Assembly: GCF_003062295.1 (NCBI RefSeq)
Contig: NZ_PYCN01000003.1
Coordinates: 372,001 to 436,000, forward strand
Direction: 5' to 3'
From: Bradyrhizobium algeriense
Lineage (GTDB): Bacteria > Pseudomonadota > Alphaproteobacteria > Rhizobiales > Xanthobacteraceae
Length of the DNA stretch: 64,000 nucleotides
This document shows, one piece after another, positions 34,767-44,953 of the stretch (the stretch's first letter is position 1; every line of letters starts with the position of its first letter). The notes beneath the pieces were generated by a model. The model was not told the origin of the DNA. It saw nothing but the letters and a program-made list of their open reading frames with translations, and did no database searches. A program made the translations under genes and the position numbers.

Positions 34767-34845
34767 GACAGCGCCCCCAAGCCGAATAATGCTTGGTGGC
34801 GCTGTGCTGAATCCGGACAGTGCAATCCCCCGGCAATTATCTGTC
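34767..34845 (+). repeat. Covarying hairpin repeat, copy 1
   Basis: ACAGCGCC-C-CCAAGC pairs with GCTTGG-T-GGCGCTGT around the loop CGAATAAT. The related copy at 45232-45305 has CAACGCC and GGCGTTG instead, so a G-C pair has changed to A-T on both sides. The flank ATCCGGACAGTGCAATCCCC is also partly shared. The rest of 34,579-34,891 has no gene. Confidence 0.65.
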
Positions 34846-34891
34846 TGCGGAGGCGCAATAAGGTTCAACGACCCGGGCAATCAAAGCGACC

Positions 34892-35060
34892 TTACTCGTC
34901 GATCTCTCGGAGCTTCTGCTCAAGTTCCGCGATCTGAGTCCTGATGCGCCTCAGGAGTTCCTCGTCCGCGGTCCGGCCACCGACTGTTGGTACCTCACGA
35001 TCTTCATTTCGAGTTCAACCCGCTTTGTACGGCCACCGTCAGAACAAGCCGGGCCCACGA
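34892..35060 (-). pseudogene. Frameshifted small coiled-coil gene
   Basis: One frame reads GGRTKRVELEMKIVRYQQSV and the next frame continues GGRTADEELLRRIRTQIAEL, EQKLREIDE and stop. The two parts form a plausible short coiled-coil protein, but no start codon is present and a frameshift lies at the join. Confidence 0.3.
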
Positions 35061-35192
35061 AGCGCAGGCCACGCCCACGACGCAATGGGCCAACCAGCGC
35101 CGCGCGATCACGAAGGCCTGCGGGAACGTCTCCTTGCGCACGCGCTCGAATGCGTCAGTCCAGCGGATAGCTTTACGTCGACGCTTGCATTG

Positions 35193-35327
35193 CTATTTCT
35201 TCTTGCCAGACGCAAAGCCCGGTTGCCATCCCGCGGCCTTTTGGCTTGGCGCCGCAGCTATTGTCTTGATCTTCTCTTTCTTGGGCTTCTTGGCTTCCCG
35301 GTTACCTTTTTGCTCGCCCTTGGCCAT
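35193..35327 (-). CDS. Tiny lysine-rich protein (44 aa)
   Basis: The gene reads MAKGEQKGNREAKKPKKEKI and ends GWQPGFASGKKK. AAAGGAGATCGAC is a strong ribosome site. MAKG(Q)...REKKKPK proteins are a known short Bradyrhizobium family. Its charge suggests nucleic-acid or ribosome contact, but the function is unknown. Confidence 0.7.
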   Translation of the reverse strand: MAKGEQKGNREAKKPKKEKIKTIAAAPSQKAAGWQPGFASGKKK

Positions 35328-35375
35328 GTCGATCTCCTTTTGGGTTGATGATGACGCCGTCATTGCACGCCGAAT

Positions 35376-35624
35376 TCACATTGTCGCGTAGCGCGTCGCA
35401 ATTTTCATCGCGCCGTCGATCTCTTCGGCCAGTTCGACTTCCCCGATCTCATGCAGACGGGAAACCATGATCGATGCCTGGGTCGCCGCCATGGAGAACG
35501 GCTCGCCCGTTTCATAGCTGAATTTGATGCGCCAGATTCCCCTGTGGTTGCGATGCGGCTCGATCAACAACACCGGAAGATCGGGCAACCCATTCTCAAG
35601 CAGGAGTTTCGATAGCGTAGGCAT
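35376..35624 (-). CDS. Small conserved hypothetical protein (82 aa)
   Basis: The product reads MPTLSKLLLENGLPDLPVLL, then IEPHRNHRGIWRIKFSYETG and SRLHEIGEVELAEEIDGAMK. A strand-rich N-terminus and a helical C-terminus suggest a compact domain. The start ATG 35624 follows AAAGGGCGCGGTG; a GTG one codon earlier is possible. No family name is known to me. Confidence 0.6.
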   Translation of the reverse strand: MPTLSKLLLENGLPDLPVLLIEPHRNHRGIWRIKFSYETGEPFSMAATQASIMVSRLHEIGEVELAEEIDGAMKIATRYATM

Positions 35625-36027
35625 CACCGCGCCCTTTCAAGTCCAGCCGACGCCCGAAAGGATGTGGCGCCAAGCCTGCATTCATCTCCCACCGTGGGAT
35701 CCAGGGCTTGAACCAGGAAGTTCGTTCGGCGCAACCTGAAGACTCGCATTGCGCAACTGTGCGCCCTTCGTCCCCGAATAGCCATTTGGATGGAGATCGC
35801 GTACCCCCCACGGTTTGCGCGCAACCTGCACGGCGGCATGCTCGATGGCCATAGATTGTCCTGACCCGTAACGCGCATATCTAGGCGATATTCCGTTGCT
35901 CGATACCGTTGATATGATTTGGCGTGGCTAAGGCGTCGCGACGGGATGTGCGCGTTTGTCGCGATCCCGCTGGGGCTAACTGATCAGATGGGTACTCCGG
36001 CGTCAGATAGCAACCTTGCTGGGTCCA
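35625..36027. other. Intergenic, nothing recognised
   Basis: No supported gene. TTTGGCGTGGCTAA at about 35,922 recurs at about 43,711 and may mark the start of a lost small gene. Confidence 0.35.
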
Positions 36028-36219
36028 TTAGCGCTTGGTCGCCCAAGACGGACGAACGCCAGTCCAGGCGGGAAGCGCATCCCATTCGGCCCACCGCATC
36101 CGGCGTTCCTCATCGCCGACCCTGATAAAGACAAAGGCGGCATCATCCTTGCCGGTTTTGGAATCAACGAACATTGCCGGAACGCCGTATGCGTCTCTGA
36201 TAATCGCCGTATTTGCCAT
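36028..36219 (-). CDS. Small conserved hypothetical protein (63 aa)
   Basis: The product reads MANTAIIRDAYGVPAMFVDS, then KTGKDDAAFVFIRVGDEERR and MRWAEWDALPAWTGV. AGCAGGAGTCGGA precedes the ATG. It lies 62 bases downstream of the membrane peptide gene at 36282 on the same strand, so both may share the leader-controlled transcript. Role unknown. Confidence 0.65.
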   Translation of the reverse strand: MANTAIIRDAYGVPAMFVDSKTGKDDAAFVFIRVGDEERRMRWAEWDALPAWTGVRPSWATKR

Positions 36220-36281
36220 TCCGACTCCTGCTTTCTGTTGAGCGCTCGGATTCCTGTTGCCGGCATGTCACTTGAGGCGGA

Positions 36282-36389
36282 CTACCACTGAATAATCACA
36301 GTGGCGGTGATCAGCAGCGCAAAAAAGATCGGCAACAGCACCGGAGGCACCAGCCAATCACGAAGATCGAATTTGAGGGTATCTGACAT
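36282..36389 (-). CDS. 35-residue single-span membrane peptide, copy A
   Basis: The product begins MSDTLKFDLRDWLVPPVLLP and ends in a hydrophobic run to IIQW. A short charged N-terminus, RDWLVPP and one transmembrane helix fit a small inner-membrane peptide. Copy B at 43949 has exactly the same length and the shared core RDWLVPPVL-PIF--LL-A--IQW. The gene follows a conserved 130-base upstream region. The matching length, the conserved core and the conserved leader argue strongly that it is expressed. Confidence 0.7.
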   Translation of the reverse strand: MSDTLKFDLRDWLVPPVLLPIFFALLITATVIIQW

Positions 36390-36519
36390 GTGACCGCCTT
36401 CTGGTTAAGGCGGGAGCGCAACGCTCTCAGTCACCGATAATAACCCGGGGCGCGCGGTGATGCGTTAAATATAGTGACTATCTGCCGAATAGCGAAGAGA
36501 ATCGCAATTTGTTTTGGTG
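36390..36519 (-). promoter_or_regulatory. Promoter and structured 5-prime leader, copy A
   Basis: Read on the minus strand it starts AAAACAAATTGCGATTCTC, has CACTATATT (likely -10) and then three hairpins: TCACCG/CGGTGA, GAGAGC/GCGCTC, and CCGCCTTAACCAGAAGGCGG next to the ATG. The last hairpin would cover the only ribosome-site-like sequence (AAGGCGG). Copy B matches along the whole length. Confidence 0.65.
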
Positions 36520-36601
36520 CAGAATCGTTATGACGACGGTGGGTTCAAAAGCTTCGCGCTTCCCCTGACCGCGCTTCTCGAATGTATGTTGAGCGCGCGT
36601 T

Positions 36602-36838
36602 GTGAAAAATATTCGGCAGCTTTTCGATCGCGATAATCCGGCGGACTCGTTCGTAATTACTGACGAATCTTGCGTCATCTGGCCGTATCAGCGGGCGAAA
36701 GGCATTCCGATTTTTCGGCTCAAGATCGGCAATTTCCACATGACTGGAGGGCAAGCGGTTGCAGGTGAACTCATCAGCAGAGCGGTATCAGCGCGAACTG
36801 GCTTACCTTCTCAGCATCCTTTAACGAGGACGCCTTAG
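36602..36838 (+). CDS. Doubtful small ORF (78 aa)
   Basis: A GTG-started frame reads KNIRQLFDRDNPADSFVITD, then ESCVIWPYQRAKGIPIFRLK. The composition is protein-like, but there is no ribosome site and no family. It could be a coding fragment or chance. Confidence 0.2.
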   Translation: MKNIRQLFDRDNPADSFVITDESCVIWPYQRAKGIPIFRLKIGNFHMTGGQAVAGELISRAVSARTGLPSQHPLTRTP

Positions 36839-37080
36839 TGCTTGAGCCGTTCTATCTGGAACGTGAATTTGGCTTGTAATACCGGTCCGGTGTCGTCCCT
36901 GACTTCGATAGCCATCTGGTGTCCCGCTCCATTGTGGGGCCTACAGGACGCGTCCCTCGCCATGTCTGCCAGCGAACGCGCGGCCGCTTCTTGCACAGCC
37001 TCCATGGTAGAGAGTTCAAGACCCTCATCGTCGCGGGTCAGTTCGTCACCGTCTCGCAAGTCGAAAAAATCTCGCTTCAT
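36835..37080 (-). CDS. DUF6894 family small protein
   Basis: The 81-residue product starts MKRDFFDLRDGDELTRDDEG, followed by LELSTMEAVQEAAARSLADM and IEVRDDTGPVLQAKFTFQI. It is a complete DUF6894 domain (aromatic strand, DDEG turn, helix, final strand pair) and the intact relative of 1556-1801. Function unknown. Confidence 0.75.
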   Translation of the reverse strand: MKRDFFDLRDGDELTRDDEGLELSTMEAVQEAAARSLADMARDASCRPHNGAGHQMAIEVRDDTGPVLQAKFTFQIERLKH

Positions 37081-37114
37081 AACAACGTCGAACGTCAGGA
37101 AACCAAAAGCGTTC

Positions 37115-37306
37115 CTAGCTGATCTGGGGCGGCCTAACGGGACCCGCTATTAGGCGGTAGGAGGGCACCCAGGCCGTGTTCCAGCTTTCCATGGTCTGGT
37201 CGCAGACCGAACACTCGAAGCTGCTGATTTGGCGTTCGCGAGCCATTGACTCGGTGCGGTTGTAGACCGCTCCGCAAATACAGGCTCTGTGACGGGTCTC
37301 TTCCAT
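37115..37306 (-). CDS. Small zinc-ribbon-like protein (63 aa)
   Basis: The product reads MEETRHRACICGAVYNRTES, then SFECSVCDQTMESWNTAWVP and SYRLIAGPVRPP. CIC and CSVC give four cysteines suited to one zinc site. The family is common and unnamed in Bradyrhizobium. Confidence 0.65.
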   Translation of the reverse strand: MEETRHRACICGAVYNRTESMARERQISSFECSVCDQTMESWNTAWVPSYRLIAGPVRPPQIS

Positions 37307-37559
37307 TTGCTCATTATGCGCCGCGAATCGGAATTAGGACACTTCCAAATTCAACTTAGGACACCGGGGCTTAAATACGGACAGTACCGCCGGGCTATAA
37401 GAACAGGTCCGAAATCTAGGACATTTCCTGAGCACGTTAGACAGCACACGACGGCTTCCGAGCCCTGCTGTCCGCCCCGGGTCACTATGGGAATTGAATT
37501 AGCAACCTCGTGGGCCAAAGCCCTTGCGCCCCCGCGTCACAGGCTTATGTGAAGAGTGG

Positions 37560-37586
37560 CTAGCACTCGCTCCTTGCGACTGCCAA
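37560..37586 (+). promoter_or_regulatory. Degenerate CIRCE (HrcA operator)
   Basis: CTAGCACTC, nine bases, then GACTGCCAA compares with the CIRCE consensus TTAGCACTC-N9-GAGTGCTAA, with three mismatches in total (one in the left half, two in the right). The position 34 bases before the groES ATG and the exact spacing support an HrcA site. Confidence 0.55.
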
Positions 37587-37620
37587 TTCAGAAATAATCA
37601 CAAAAGCCATGGAGGATCGC

Positions 37621-39725
<2,105 letters not shown>

Positions 39726-39757
39726 GTCCAACCGTTCAGCGCTCAAAGAAAAAGAAC

Positions 39758-39784
39758 GGCCCGGCAGCGATGCCCGGCCTTTCT
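39758..39784 (+). terminator. groEL terminator
   Basis: GGCCCGGCA pairs with TGCCCGGCC (one mismatch) around GCGA, followed by TTTC. It lies about 30 bases after the groEL stop. Confidence 0.6.
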
Positions 39785-39870
39785 GCATTCTCGTGCCTTT
39801 GATCGCGGTTGCCCTGCTCAATTTGCCTCAGGCCGTAATACTGACGTCAATACATAGTTCGGATCGGCTT

Positions 39871-40176
39871 TCAGCGCGCGTGCGAGAATTTGTAGTCGCC
39901 GGGCTTGCGATAGGAATAGCCAATCAGATTGCCCACGTTCGGGTAATCGTCCTGGCCAAGTGCCTTTAACTGCTTGCCTGCGTCTGGGACTGAGTCGAAT
40001 TGCAGTAACGCTGCTTCCTTCGTGTCGGCCGGCGCCAGGTGCCATCGTCCCGCGGTTTCGGGGCGGCTCACGAGGACCAAGAAACGATCCGAATTGGGCA
40101 GGATGCAAGCGTCACGACGGCCGAACCAGCGATAGCGGTTGCGCGCGACCAAGTCACCGATCGCGTCGCGGATCAT
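39871..40176 (-). pseudogene. Chimeric frame: DUF393 scrap fused to an unknown small protein
   Basis: The first part, DAIGDLVARNRYRWFGRRDA followed by CILP, is the typical C-terminal end of DUF393 (DCC family thiol-disulfide proteins). It then runs into RFLVLVSRPETAGRWHLAPA, DTKEAALLQFDSVPDAGKQL and NLIGYSYRKPGDYKF, which looks like a separate conserved small protein. The join suggests a deletion. Whether the second part is expressed alone is unclear. Confidence 0.4.
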
Positions 40177-40387
40177 CCGTGGGATGAATTGGAAGATCCA
40201 CGTCCACTGTAGAGTCAGGAACGAAAGTATCGGCTACATAGCTTTTATCGACCGAACCAAACCGGATAATAGTGTGCGTATAAATCCAGCCACCCGGCAC
40301 TCTGAAACGAAATATGGTTTCGTCATACTGACCGGAGACATGATCTTTAAAGACTTCTTCTTGGGTATGAAGCTTTTGCTTAGGCAT
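40154..40387 (-). CDS. Small conserved hypothetical protein (77 aa)
   Basis: The product reads MPKQKLHTQEEVFKDHVSGQ, then YDETIFRFRVPGGWIYTHTI and SYVADTFVPDSTVDV. It has a strand-rich pattern and no known motif. The end overlaps the chimeric frame at 39871 by 23 bases. GAAAGA upstream is only a weak ribosome site. Confidence 0.5.
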   Translation of the reverse strand: MPKQKLHTQEEVFKDHVSGQYDETIFRFRVPGGWIYTHTIIRFGSVDKSYVADTFVPDSTVDVDLPIHPTDDPRRDR

Positions 40388-40426
40388 GAACATCTTTCGA
40401 TGTGCCGCTGCCAATAGCGACCAAAA

Positions 40427-40678
40427 TCAACTGACTCGCCACGCTTTAAAGACAAAGCCTGCGAGGCGGTTGACTTTCTCGCCGTTCGACAGACGGCCGT
40501 TGTCCCTCTTCAAGACCGCTCTTGAGCGTACCGCAAAAGGTACGCCGGCGATGTGGTGATGGATACCTTCCAGTTGATCCATCCAGGTCGTCGCAGCGTA
40601 GCTGAATAGCGCATGCCACTTCCAAACCACCATCCGGTCATAGTCGTAGTGCCGAAATCCTCCTCGCGTGAGCGGCAT
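40427..40678 (-). CDS. Small hypothetical protein (83 aa)
   Basis: The frame reads MPLTRGGFRHYDYDRMVVWK, then WHALFSYAATTWMDQLEGIH and KRDNGRLSNGEKVNRLAGFV. Aromatic-rich and basic, it has no recognised family. It is on the same strand as and downstream of 40732. The evidence is composition only. Confidence 0.4.
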   Translation of the reverse strand: MPLTRGGFRHYDYDRMVVWKWHALFSYAATTWMDQLEGIHHHIAGVPFAVRSRAVLKRDNGRLSNGEKVNRLAGFVFKAWRVS

Positions 40679-40731
40679 GTCACAAGATCTTCTTCTTACG
40701 AAACATCCGCCATCTGTTCGCGGCGCAGATC

Positions 40732-41118
40732 TCAAGCCAGCCCATGAAATGCCGGCGGCAAAGGCTCGCGCACGAGTTCACTTAGATTTAGAACCTCGCC
40801 GCTTTCCGTGATGTCCGAGACCAGAACCTCGACATAGGGATGCTGGCGGTTGATTGCGGCGCCGCGCTGGTATTTCGCGTTCACGATCCGCTCGATCGCC
40901 GCAAGATTGCGCTTGCCCAACGCGTTGTACTGATCGCGGAACAGGCTCTGCCGTCCTCCGCGGTGCTCGATGGATTCGACCCAGACGTCCATCACCTTGC
41001 GGCCTATGAACGCTTCGACCGGTTCAGTTCCGTCCCGCGCGAGAAGCCGCAGCCCGTCCATGTTGTGCGGGCCGTCATCGATGCCGAATTTTGTCAGTGA
41101 CATGTTTTTACGTGACAT
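40732..41118 (-). CDS. Conserved hypothetical protein (128 aa)
   Basis: The start MSRKNMSLTKFGIDDGPHNM has GGAGGATTCCCC ahead. Later parts read VEAFIGRKVMDVWVESIEHR and YNALGKRNLAAIERIVNAKY, then HPYVEVLVSDITESGEVLNL. It looks like a cytoplasmic alpha/beta protein with a DUF1488-like organisation but is not assigned. It may be co-transcribed with 41147, whose stop lies 28 bases upstream. Confidence 0.65.
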   Translation of the reverse strand: MSRKNMSLTKFGIDDGPHNMDGLRLLARDGTEPVEAFIGRKVMDVWVESIEHRGGRQSLFRDQYNALGKRNLAAIERIVNAKYQRGAAINRQHPYVEVLVSDITESGEVLNLSELVREPLPPAFHGLA

Positions 41119-41146
41119 GGGGAATCCTCCTGTTGCCGACGTTGGT

Positions 41147-41647
41147 TCACCTCGGCAGTCCGTCGGGGACTGCGCCTCCCTCATCGTCCCATCGCGACAG
41201 AGCCGCGGCGCGCGATTTCGCGTCGCGATGCGCATCCTCCGTCGACGCCTTTTTGCGGCCGGCATCATTCTTATGCTTGTGCAGAAAGCGGGCGATCTGC
41301 CCGCGAAGCGCTGCCGTCTCCAATAACTCTCCGACCGATCCGGCGGTGTCGAAGATCTCGCGTTGCAGCGTCTTCGGAAGTGCGTTCCATTGCATGATGA
41401 CGGCCGCGCCGAGACATCGCAAGACGTGCTCCTCCTCGGCCGCCAGGGCGAGGCCGCGGGCGCGATCCTGTTCCGCTGCGCTTACGGCGCTGTCGTAGTC
41501 ATCAGCCAATCCCTGCTCGTTATCGGCGAGCGCTGAGTGGCGATCCCTTTGTTTCTGAAGTTCGTCGCTTTCGCCCTGACCGCTCGAATGCTTGATCAGT
41601 TCGCCGTATGCGGCGGCCTTTTCGCGGTGCTGCTGAGATCTAAACAT
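41147..41647 (-). CDS. Conserved hypothetical helical protein (166 aa)
   Basis: The product begins MFRSQQHREKAAAYGELIKH and is charged and helical, with EQGLADDYDSAVSAAEQDRA and EEHVLRCLGAAVIMQWNALP, then a basic tail. No known domain is visible. It precedes 40732 on the same strand. Confidence 0.65.
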   Translation of the reverse strand: MFRSQQHREKAAAYGELIKHSSGQGESDELQKQRDRHSALADNEQGLADDYDSAVSAAEQDRARGLALAAEEEHVLRCLGAAVIMQWNALPKTLQREIFDTAGSVGELLETAALRGQIARFLHKHKNDAGRKKASTEDAHRDAKSRAAALSRWDDEGGAVPDGLPR

Positions 41648-41859
41648 GCCGCGTCCTCTCGTTGGAAGTCTCCGCGCGTTCCGACCGATCCCGATGGTTG
41701 ACGAGGATGGAGCTATATATGGGGATCACAGGGCCGAATAACGAGCTCGGTGACAAATCACGACGTCATTAATCGTGGGAAAAAGCCGTTCCTGAGAGAT
41801 CGTAGCAGTCCGAGCGAATGCAGGTTGCGATTTGGCTTCCGCAATGCCCGAATACGGGC

Positions 41860-42657
41860 TTATGCCGCCGCCGAAGTCAGAGAAGACATCGGCACGTCGA
41901 ATGTGTAGACGAGCCCGGTCGGCTCATAGGTCAGCCTCACGTCGCCCCGGAGTTGCCTGCCGAGCGTCTCGATCAGCCGTGTCCCGAAGCTGCGCTTTTC
42001 GGGCGGGCGGACTGCTGCGCCATTTCTCTCGGTCCATGTAAGGTGCAGGCGCTGCGCCTGTTGATCCAGCGTCCAGTTGATGTCGACGCGCCCTTGCGGG
42101 ACCGACAGGGCGCCAAACTTCGTGGTGTTGGTGCAAAGCTCGTTCAGCGTCATCGCGATGGCGATGACGGCGCCCGACATCATCCGGATATCGGGTCCCG
42201 AAATCGAAAATTTAGGCTCGTCGGGATTATCGAAGGCTTCGGTGGCGCTGCGGACGATCGTGCCAAGGTTCGCGCTGCTCCATCTTGCCTGCAAAAGGAG
42301 GTCGTGCGCGCGCCCAAGCGCGAGCAGCCGACCCTCGATGGCGTGCTGTGCGTGCTCGGCGCCTGGCAGGCCGCGCAGACTCTGCGAGACGATGGCGCCA
42401 ACGGTCGCGAGCGTATTCTTGATACGGTGGTGCAGTTCCTCGAGGATCAGCTTCTGCAGCTTCTCGGACGCCTCGCGCTCCCTGGCGTCGATGCCGGCCG
42501 TGGTAAGCAAACTCAGTGCATCAATCTCGGCCTGCGCGAGCAGAAGCCGCAAGCTGACATTTTCTGCCGCCAGGTCGTCCTGGTATGGTGTTGCGCTGCT
42601 TGCGGGCCGCGGGTCCGCGCGGAGATCGGCTTCAGACATCGCCGATTGTATCATCAT
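41860..42657 (-). CDS. HWE-family histidine kinase
   Basis: The 265-residue kinase lacks membrane segments and PAS domains. A helical N-terminus leads to the HWE phosphoacceptor ILEELHHRIKNTLATVGAIV (histidine in the HHR motif), the N-box LNELCTNTTKFGALSV and the WxE motif LHLTWTERNG, then SFGTRLIETLGRQLRGDVRL. It would phosphorylate a response regulator in general-stress or light signalling pathways typical of Hyphomicrobiales. The lone receiver encoded 89 bases upstream on the same strand is the likely partner. ATG 42657 is chosen; ATG 42636 is possible. Confidence 0.8.
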   Translation of the reverse strand: MMIQSAMSEADLRADPRPASSATPYQDDLAAENVSLRLLLAQAEIDALSLLTTAGIDAREREASEKLQKLILEELHHRIKNTLATVGAIVSQSLRGLPGAEHAQHAIEGRLLALGRAHDLLLQARWSSANLGTIVRSATEAFDNPDEPKFSISGPDIRMMSGAVIAIAMTLNELCTNTTKFGALSVPQGRVDINWTLDQQAQRLHLTWTERNGAAVRPPEKRSFGTRLIETLGRQLRGDVRLTYEPTGLVYTFDVPMSSLTSAAA

Positions 42658-42746
42658 GAGCTGGGTACCGCACTGATCTTCGGTGGCTGGGTTTCTGCTG
42701 CAATCACGCGATTTAGGCTGTGTTCGGTGTGAAAAGCACTGCTGTC

Positions 42747-43130
42747 TCAGGCGTGGCCGATCATGTCGCGCATTTCGGCTATCACTTCCCCGGCATTGAG
42801 CGGCTTGCCGAGAAACCTGCTGCGGGGCGGAAGATCGAGGTCCTGCAGCTTCAATTGTCCCGATACCACGATGATTTTGATCACCGGCCAACGCGCATGC
42901 ACGGCATGCGCAAGGCCGACGCCGTCCATTTGGCCAGGCATCTGGATATCGGTGCAGATCAGCGCGACGTCGGATCGGGATTCCAGGATGGCGACGGCTT
43001 CGGCGGCATCCTGCGCCTCGAGCGGCGTGTATCCGGCGTCTTCCACCATGTCGACCGCACTCATGCGCAGCATCATCTCGTCCTCGACAATGAGAACGAC
43101 GGCGGGGATGCATGAGTGATCAGGCGTCAT
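42747..43130 (-). CDS. Single-domain response regulator
   Basis: The 127-residue receiver has the acidic pair in VVLIVEDEMMLRMSA, the phosphorylation aspartate in VALICTDIQMPGQMDG, the threonine/serine switch in IIVVSGQ, and the conserved lysine in SRFLGKPLN. There is no output domain, so it probably relays phosphate to or from the HWE kinase encoded next. Confidence 0.85.
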   Translation of the reverse strand: MTPDHSCIPAVVLIVEDEMMLRMSAVDMVEDAGYTPLEAQDAAEAVAILESRSDVALICTDIQMPGQMDGVGLAHAVHARWPVIKIIVVSGQLKLQDLDLPPRSRFLGKPLNAGEVIAEMRDMIGHA

Positions 43131-43295
43131 AATCGAGCGCTCGCGGGGGAACGGCTATCGACTGAACAGGCGTTCGATCTGGGACAAGCATCTCGCTGTC
43201 CATATGATCCCCCGCTGGATCAACAATGGCACAATAAAGTCGCCGCCAACAGATTAGGCTCGCAGCAAGCGGAATGCGCCTACGCCAACGTCGTT

Positions 43296-43556
43296 TCAAA
43301 AATCTGCGGCGGCTAGATTGTAGGAGCCTCTGCTCCCACGGACGTAAACCTTCGCAGCCGCCGCGCATATCACATCACGGTTGCAATCGAACGCGCTCAG
43401 GAGGCCGGACTCGTCGGGGCGGGCATCCGGTTGAATTCGCCTCAATGCGTCTTCGTCTATGAAGAATGATGCTTCCAGCGCGCTGTCGTGCCCCCAGAAC
43501 CGCACGGCTCGCCGGGTTTGGTCATATGAACGGCTATGATTTGGAAACTCAATCAT
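43296..43556 (-). CDS. DUF1488 family protein
   Basis: The 86-residue protein starts MIEFPNHSRSYDQTRRAVRF and has WGHDSALEASFFIDEDALRR, then CNRDVICAAAAKVYVRGSRG. This is a full DUF1488 domain of unknown function. The frame extends upstream without support. Confidence 0.75.
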   Translation of the reverse strand: MIEFPNHSRSYDQTRRAVRFWGHDSALEASFFIDEDALRRIQPDARPDESGLLSAFDCNRDVICAAAAKVYVRGSRGSYNLAAADF

Positions 43557-43818
43557 GGATTGGCACCAATCAAGTTCTCGCCGGCGAACCACGCGCGTGC
43601 CGGCATTCGCACGAGCTGCACCAGGCATACTCGATGCCCATGGGTTGTCCGGACCAGCAGCGCACATCGAAGCGATGTGGCTGGTCAATGGTCAATGTCG
43701 TTGACAAGGTTTGGCGTGGCTAAGCTTCGCGCTGCCGTAAAGGCGATGCTGAAGCAATACGAGGGCGCAGGGATTTAGATGGCTACTCAATGCCGCATTA
43801 CAAGCCTTGCCACGCCGG

Positions 43819-43948
43819 CCCCAAAACAAACTGCGATTCTCCTCGCTATTCGGTCGATGGTCACTATATTCAAAATATCACCGCGCGCCCCGGGCTGTTA
43901 TCGGTGACTGAGAGTGTTGCGCTCCCGCCTCAACCAAAGGGCGGTCAT
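43819..43948 (+). promoter_or_regulatory. Promoter and structured 5-prime leader, copy B
   Basis: The region reads AAAACAAACTGCGATTCTC, CACTATATT (likely -10), then TCACCG/CGGTGA, GAGAGTGTTGCGCTC and CCGCC/GGCGG hairpins, the last ending three bases before ATG. It matches copy A base for base over most of its length, with changes that keep pairing (T-A to T-G in the third stem). Confidence 0.65.
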
Positions 43949-44056
43949 ATGCCAAAATTCCCTACATTCAGTTTTCGTGATTGGCTGGTACCCCCGGTAT
44001 TGATGCCGATCTTTCTTGTGCTGCTGGTCGCCGCTGCGATGGTTATTCAATGGTAA
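43949..44056 (+). CDS. 35-residue single-span membrane peptide, copy B
   Basis: The product begins MPKFPTFSFRDWLVPPVLMP, continues with one hydrophobic helix and ends MVIQW. Copy A at 36282 has the same length and core. The frame is open upstream to 43790, but the conserved leader and identical start position in both copies fix the ATG at 43949. The stop overlaps the ATG of the next gene (ATGGTAA). Confidence 0.7.
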   Translation: MPKFPTFSFRDWLVPPVLMPIFLVLLVAAAMVIQW

Positions 44057-44283
44057 TCCAGCGTAGCGCGGTTACACCGCAGTACGGGCTATCTCCGAAT
44101 AAACAAACCCAGTCGGCGCTTGCGCACGATCTGGACGCCAGGACGGTGATCGCCCTGGACGAGGCTCGCGAGATGCCGCCGGAGGATGAACGCACCGAGG
44201 CGCTCCACAACGCAATAGTGCTTCGGAATGCCGTCGAGATTCACGCACTTCTCTCCGGCAAGCGCGACGCACCGGCCGCATGA
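44050..44283 (+). CDS. Small helical protein (77 aa)
   Basis: The product reads MVIQRSAVTPQYGLSPNKQT and then HDLDARTVIALDEAREMPPE and ALHNAIVLRNAVEIHALLSG. The EAREMPPEDERTEALHNA... pattern is a frequent helical hairpin in small Bradyrhizobium proteins. The start overlaps the end of the membrane peptide gene by seven bases, so its translation is probably coupled. Confidence 0.6.
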   Translation: MVIQRSAVTPQYGLSPNKQTQSALAHDLDARTVIALDEAREMPPEDERTEALHNAIVLRNAVEIHALLSGKRDAPAA

Positions 44284-44377
44284 CGACAGCACTTTGATTA
44301 CCCAAGACGACGCAACACGGGGGGCGGACGCCTGGTTGCGAAAGGCAATTGCAAGTGATCAACATCTGGAGGACGTC

Positions 44378-44500
44378 ATGGAAATGAGTGCAGCGTCGAC
44401 TCTTCTGGGCTGCGGGGGATTTTTCGTTCTCTCGTTCGTTACGATCTGGGCTTTCTGGTTCGTGGAACGTTTGCGCGGAGCAAATGCTCCGCACGTGTGA
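44378..44500 (+). CDS. Small membrane protein (40 aa)
   Basis: The start MEMSAASTLLGCGGFFVLSF is preceded by CTGGAGGACGTC. One hydrophobic helix (FFVLSFVTIWAFWFV) and a short basic tail suggest an inner-membrane peptide. It is the third small ORF in a row on this strand. Confidence 0.6.
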   Translation: MEMSAASTLLGCGGFFVLSFVTIWAFWFVERLRGANAPHV

Positions 44501-44583
44501 AGGCCGTATGGTTGCGAGCAGGATGTCGGAGCGCCGGCTCGATGCCGGCTGATCGCCCGCGCCGAGCCGTTTGAGTGTGCATC

Positions 44584-44613
44584 AAAAAGCCGCGGATTTC
44601 TCCGCGGCTTTTT
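44584..44613. terminator. Bidirectional rho-independent terminator
   Basis: AAAAAGCCGCGGA pairs with TCCGCGGCTTTTT around the loop TTTC (stem positions about 44584-44613). It serves the plus-strand small genes and the convergent gene at 44636. Confidence 0.85.
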
Positions 44614-44635
44614 CGTAGGCCATTGCCGGTATCGC

Positions 44636-44953
44636 TCAGTAGCGACCGGTACCGATTCCGACGCTGACGCCGGGGGCATGGATGCCGATGCCGCCACCCT
44701 CCTCATAACCGCGATGCTCGATATAACGCTCGCGGCGAGGAACATATCCGTATGAATTGCGGTGCTCATGGATGATGACACGGCGCTCGCCGCGTTCACG
44801 CCAGCAACGGCCTGACTCATTGCAAACCATGCGGACGTTTTGAATGTCGCTCTCCGGAGGGACTGATGGGTCCGGGGAAAGTGGTGCGGCGGAAGCCGCC
44901 GTCATGAGAAGGGCACTTGCGCCGGCCGCGAGATAGATGACGAAATTCTTCAT
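44636..44953 (-). CDS. Secreted small protein (105 aa)
   Basis: A signal peptide (MKNFVIYLAAGASALLMTAA, cut after SAA) leads to PDPSVPPESDIQNVRMVCNE, then SGRCWRERGERRVIIHEHRN and a Gly-rich end (IHAPGVSVGIGTGRY). The two cysteines may form a disulfide. Small proteins with VRMVCNESGRCW are common exported Bradyrhizobium proteins of unknown role. Confidence 0.7.
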   Translation of the reverse strand: MKNFVIYLAAGASALLMTAASAAPLSPDPSVPPESDIQNVRMVCNESGRCWRERGERRVIIHEHRNSYGYVPRRERYIEHRGYEEGGGIGIHAPGVSVGIGTGRY

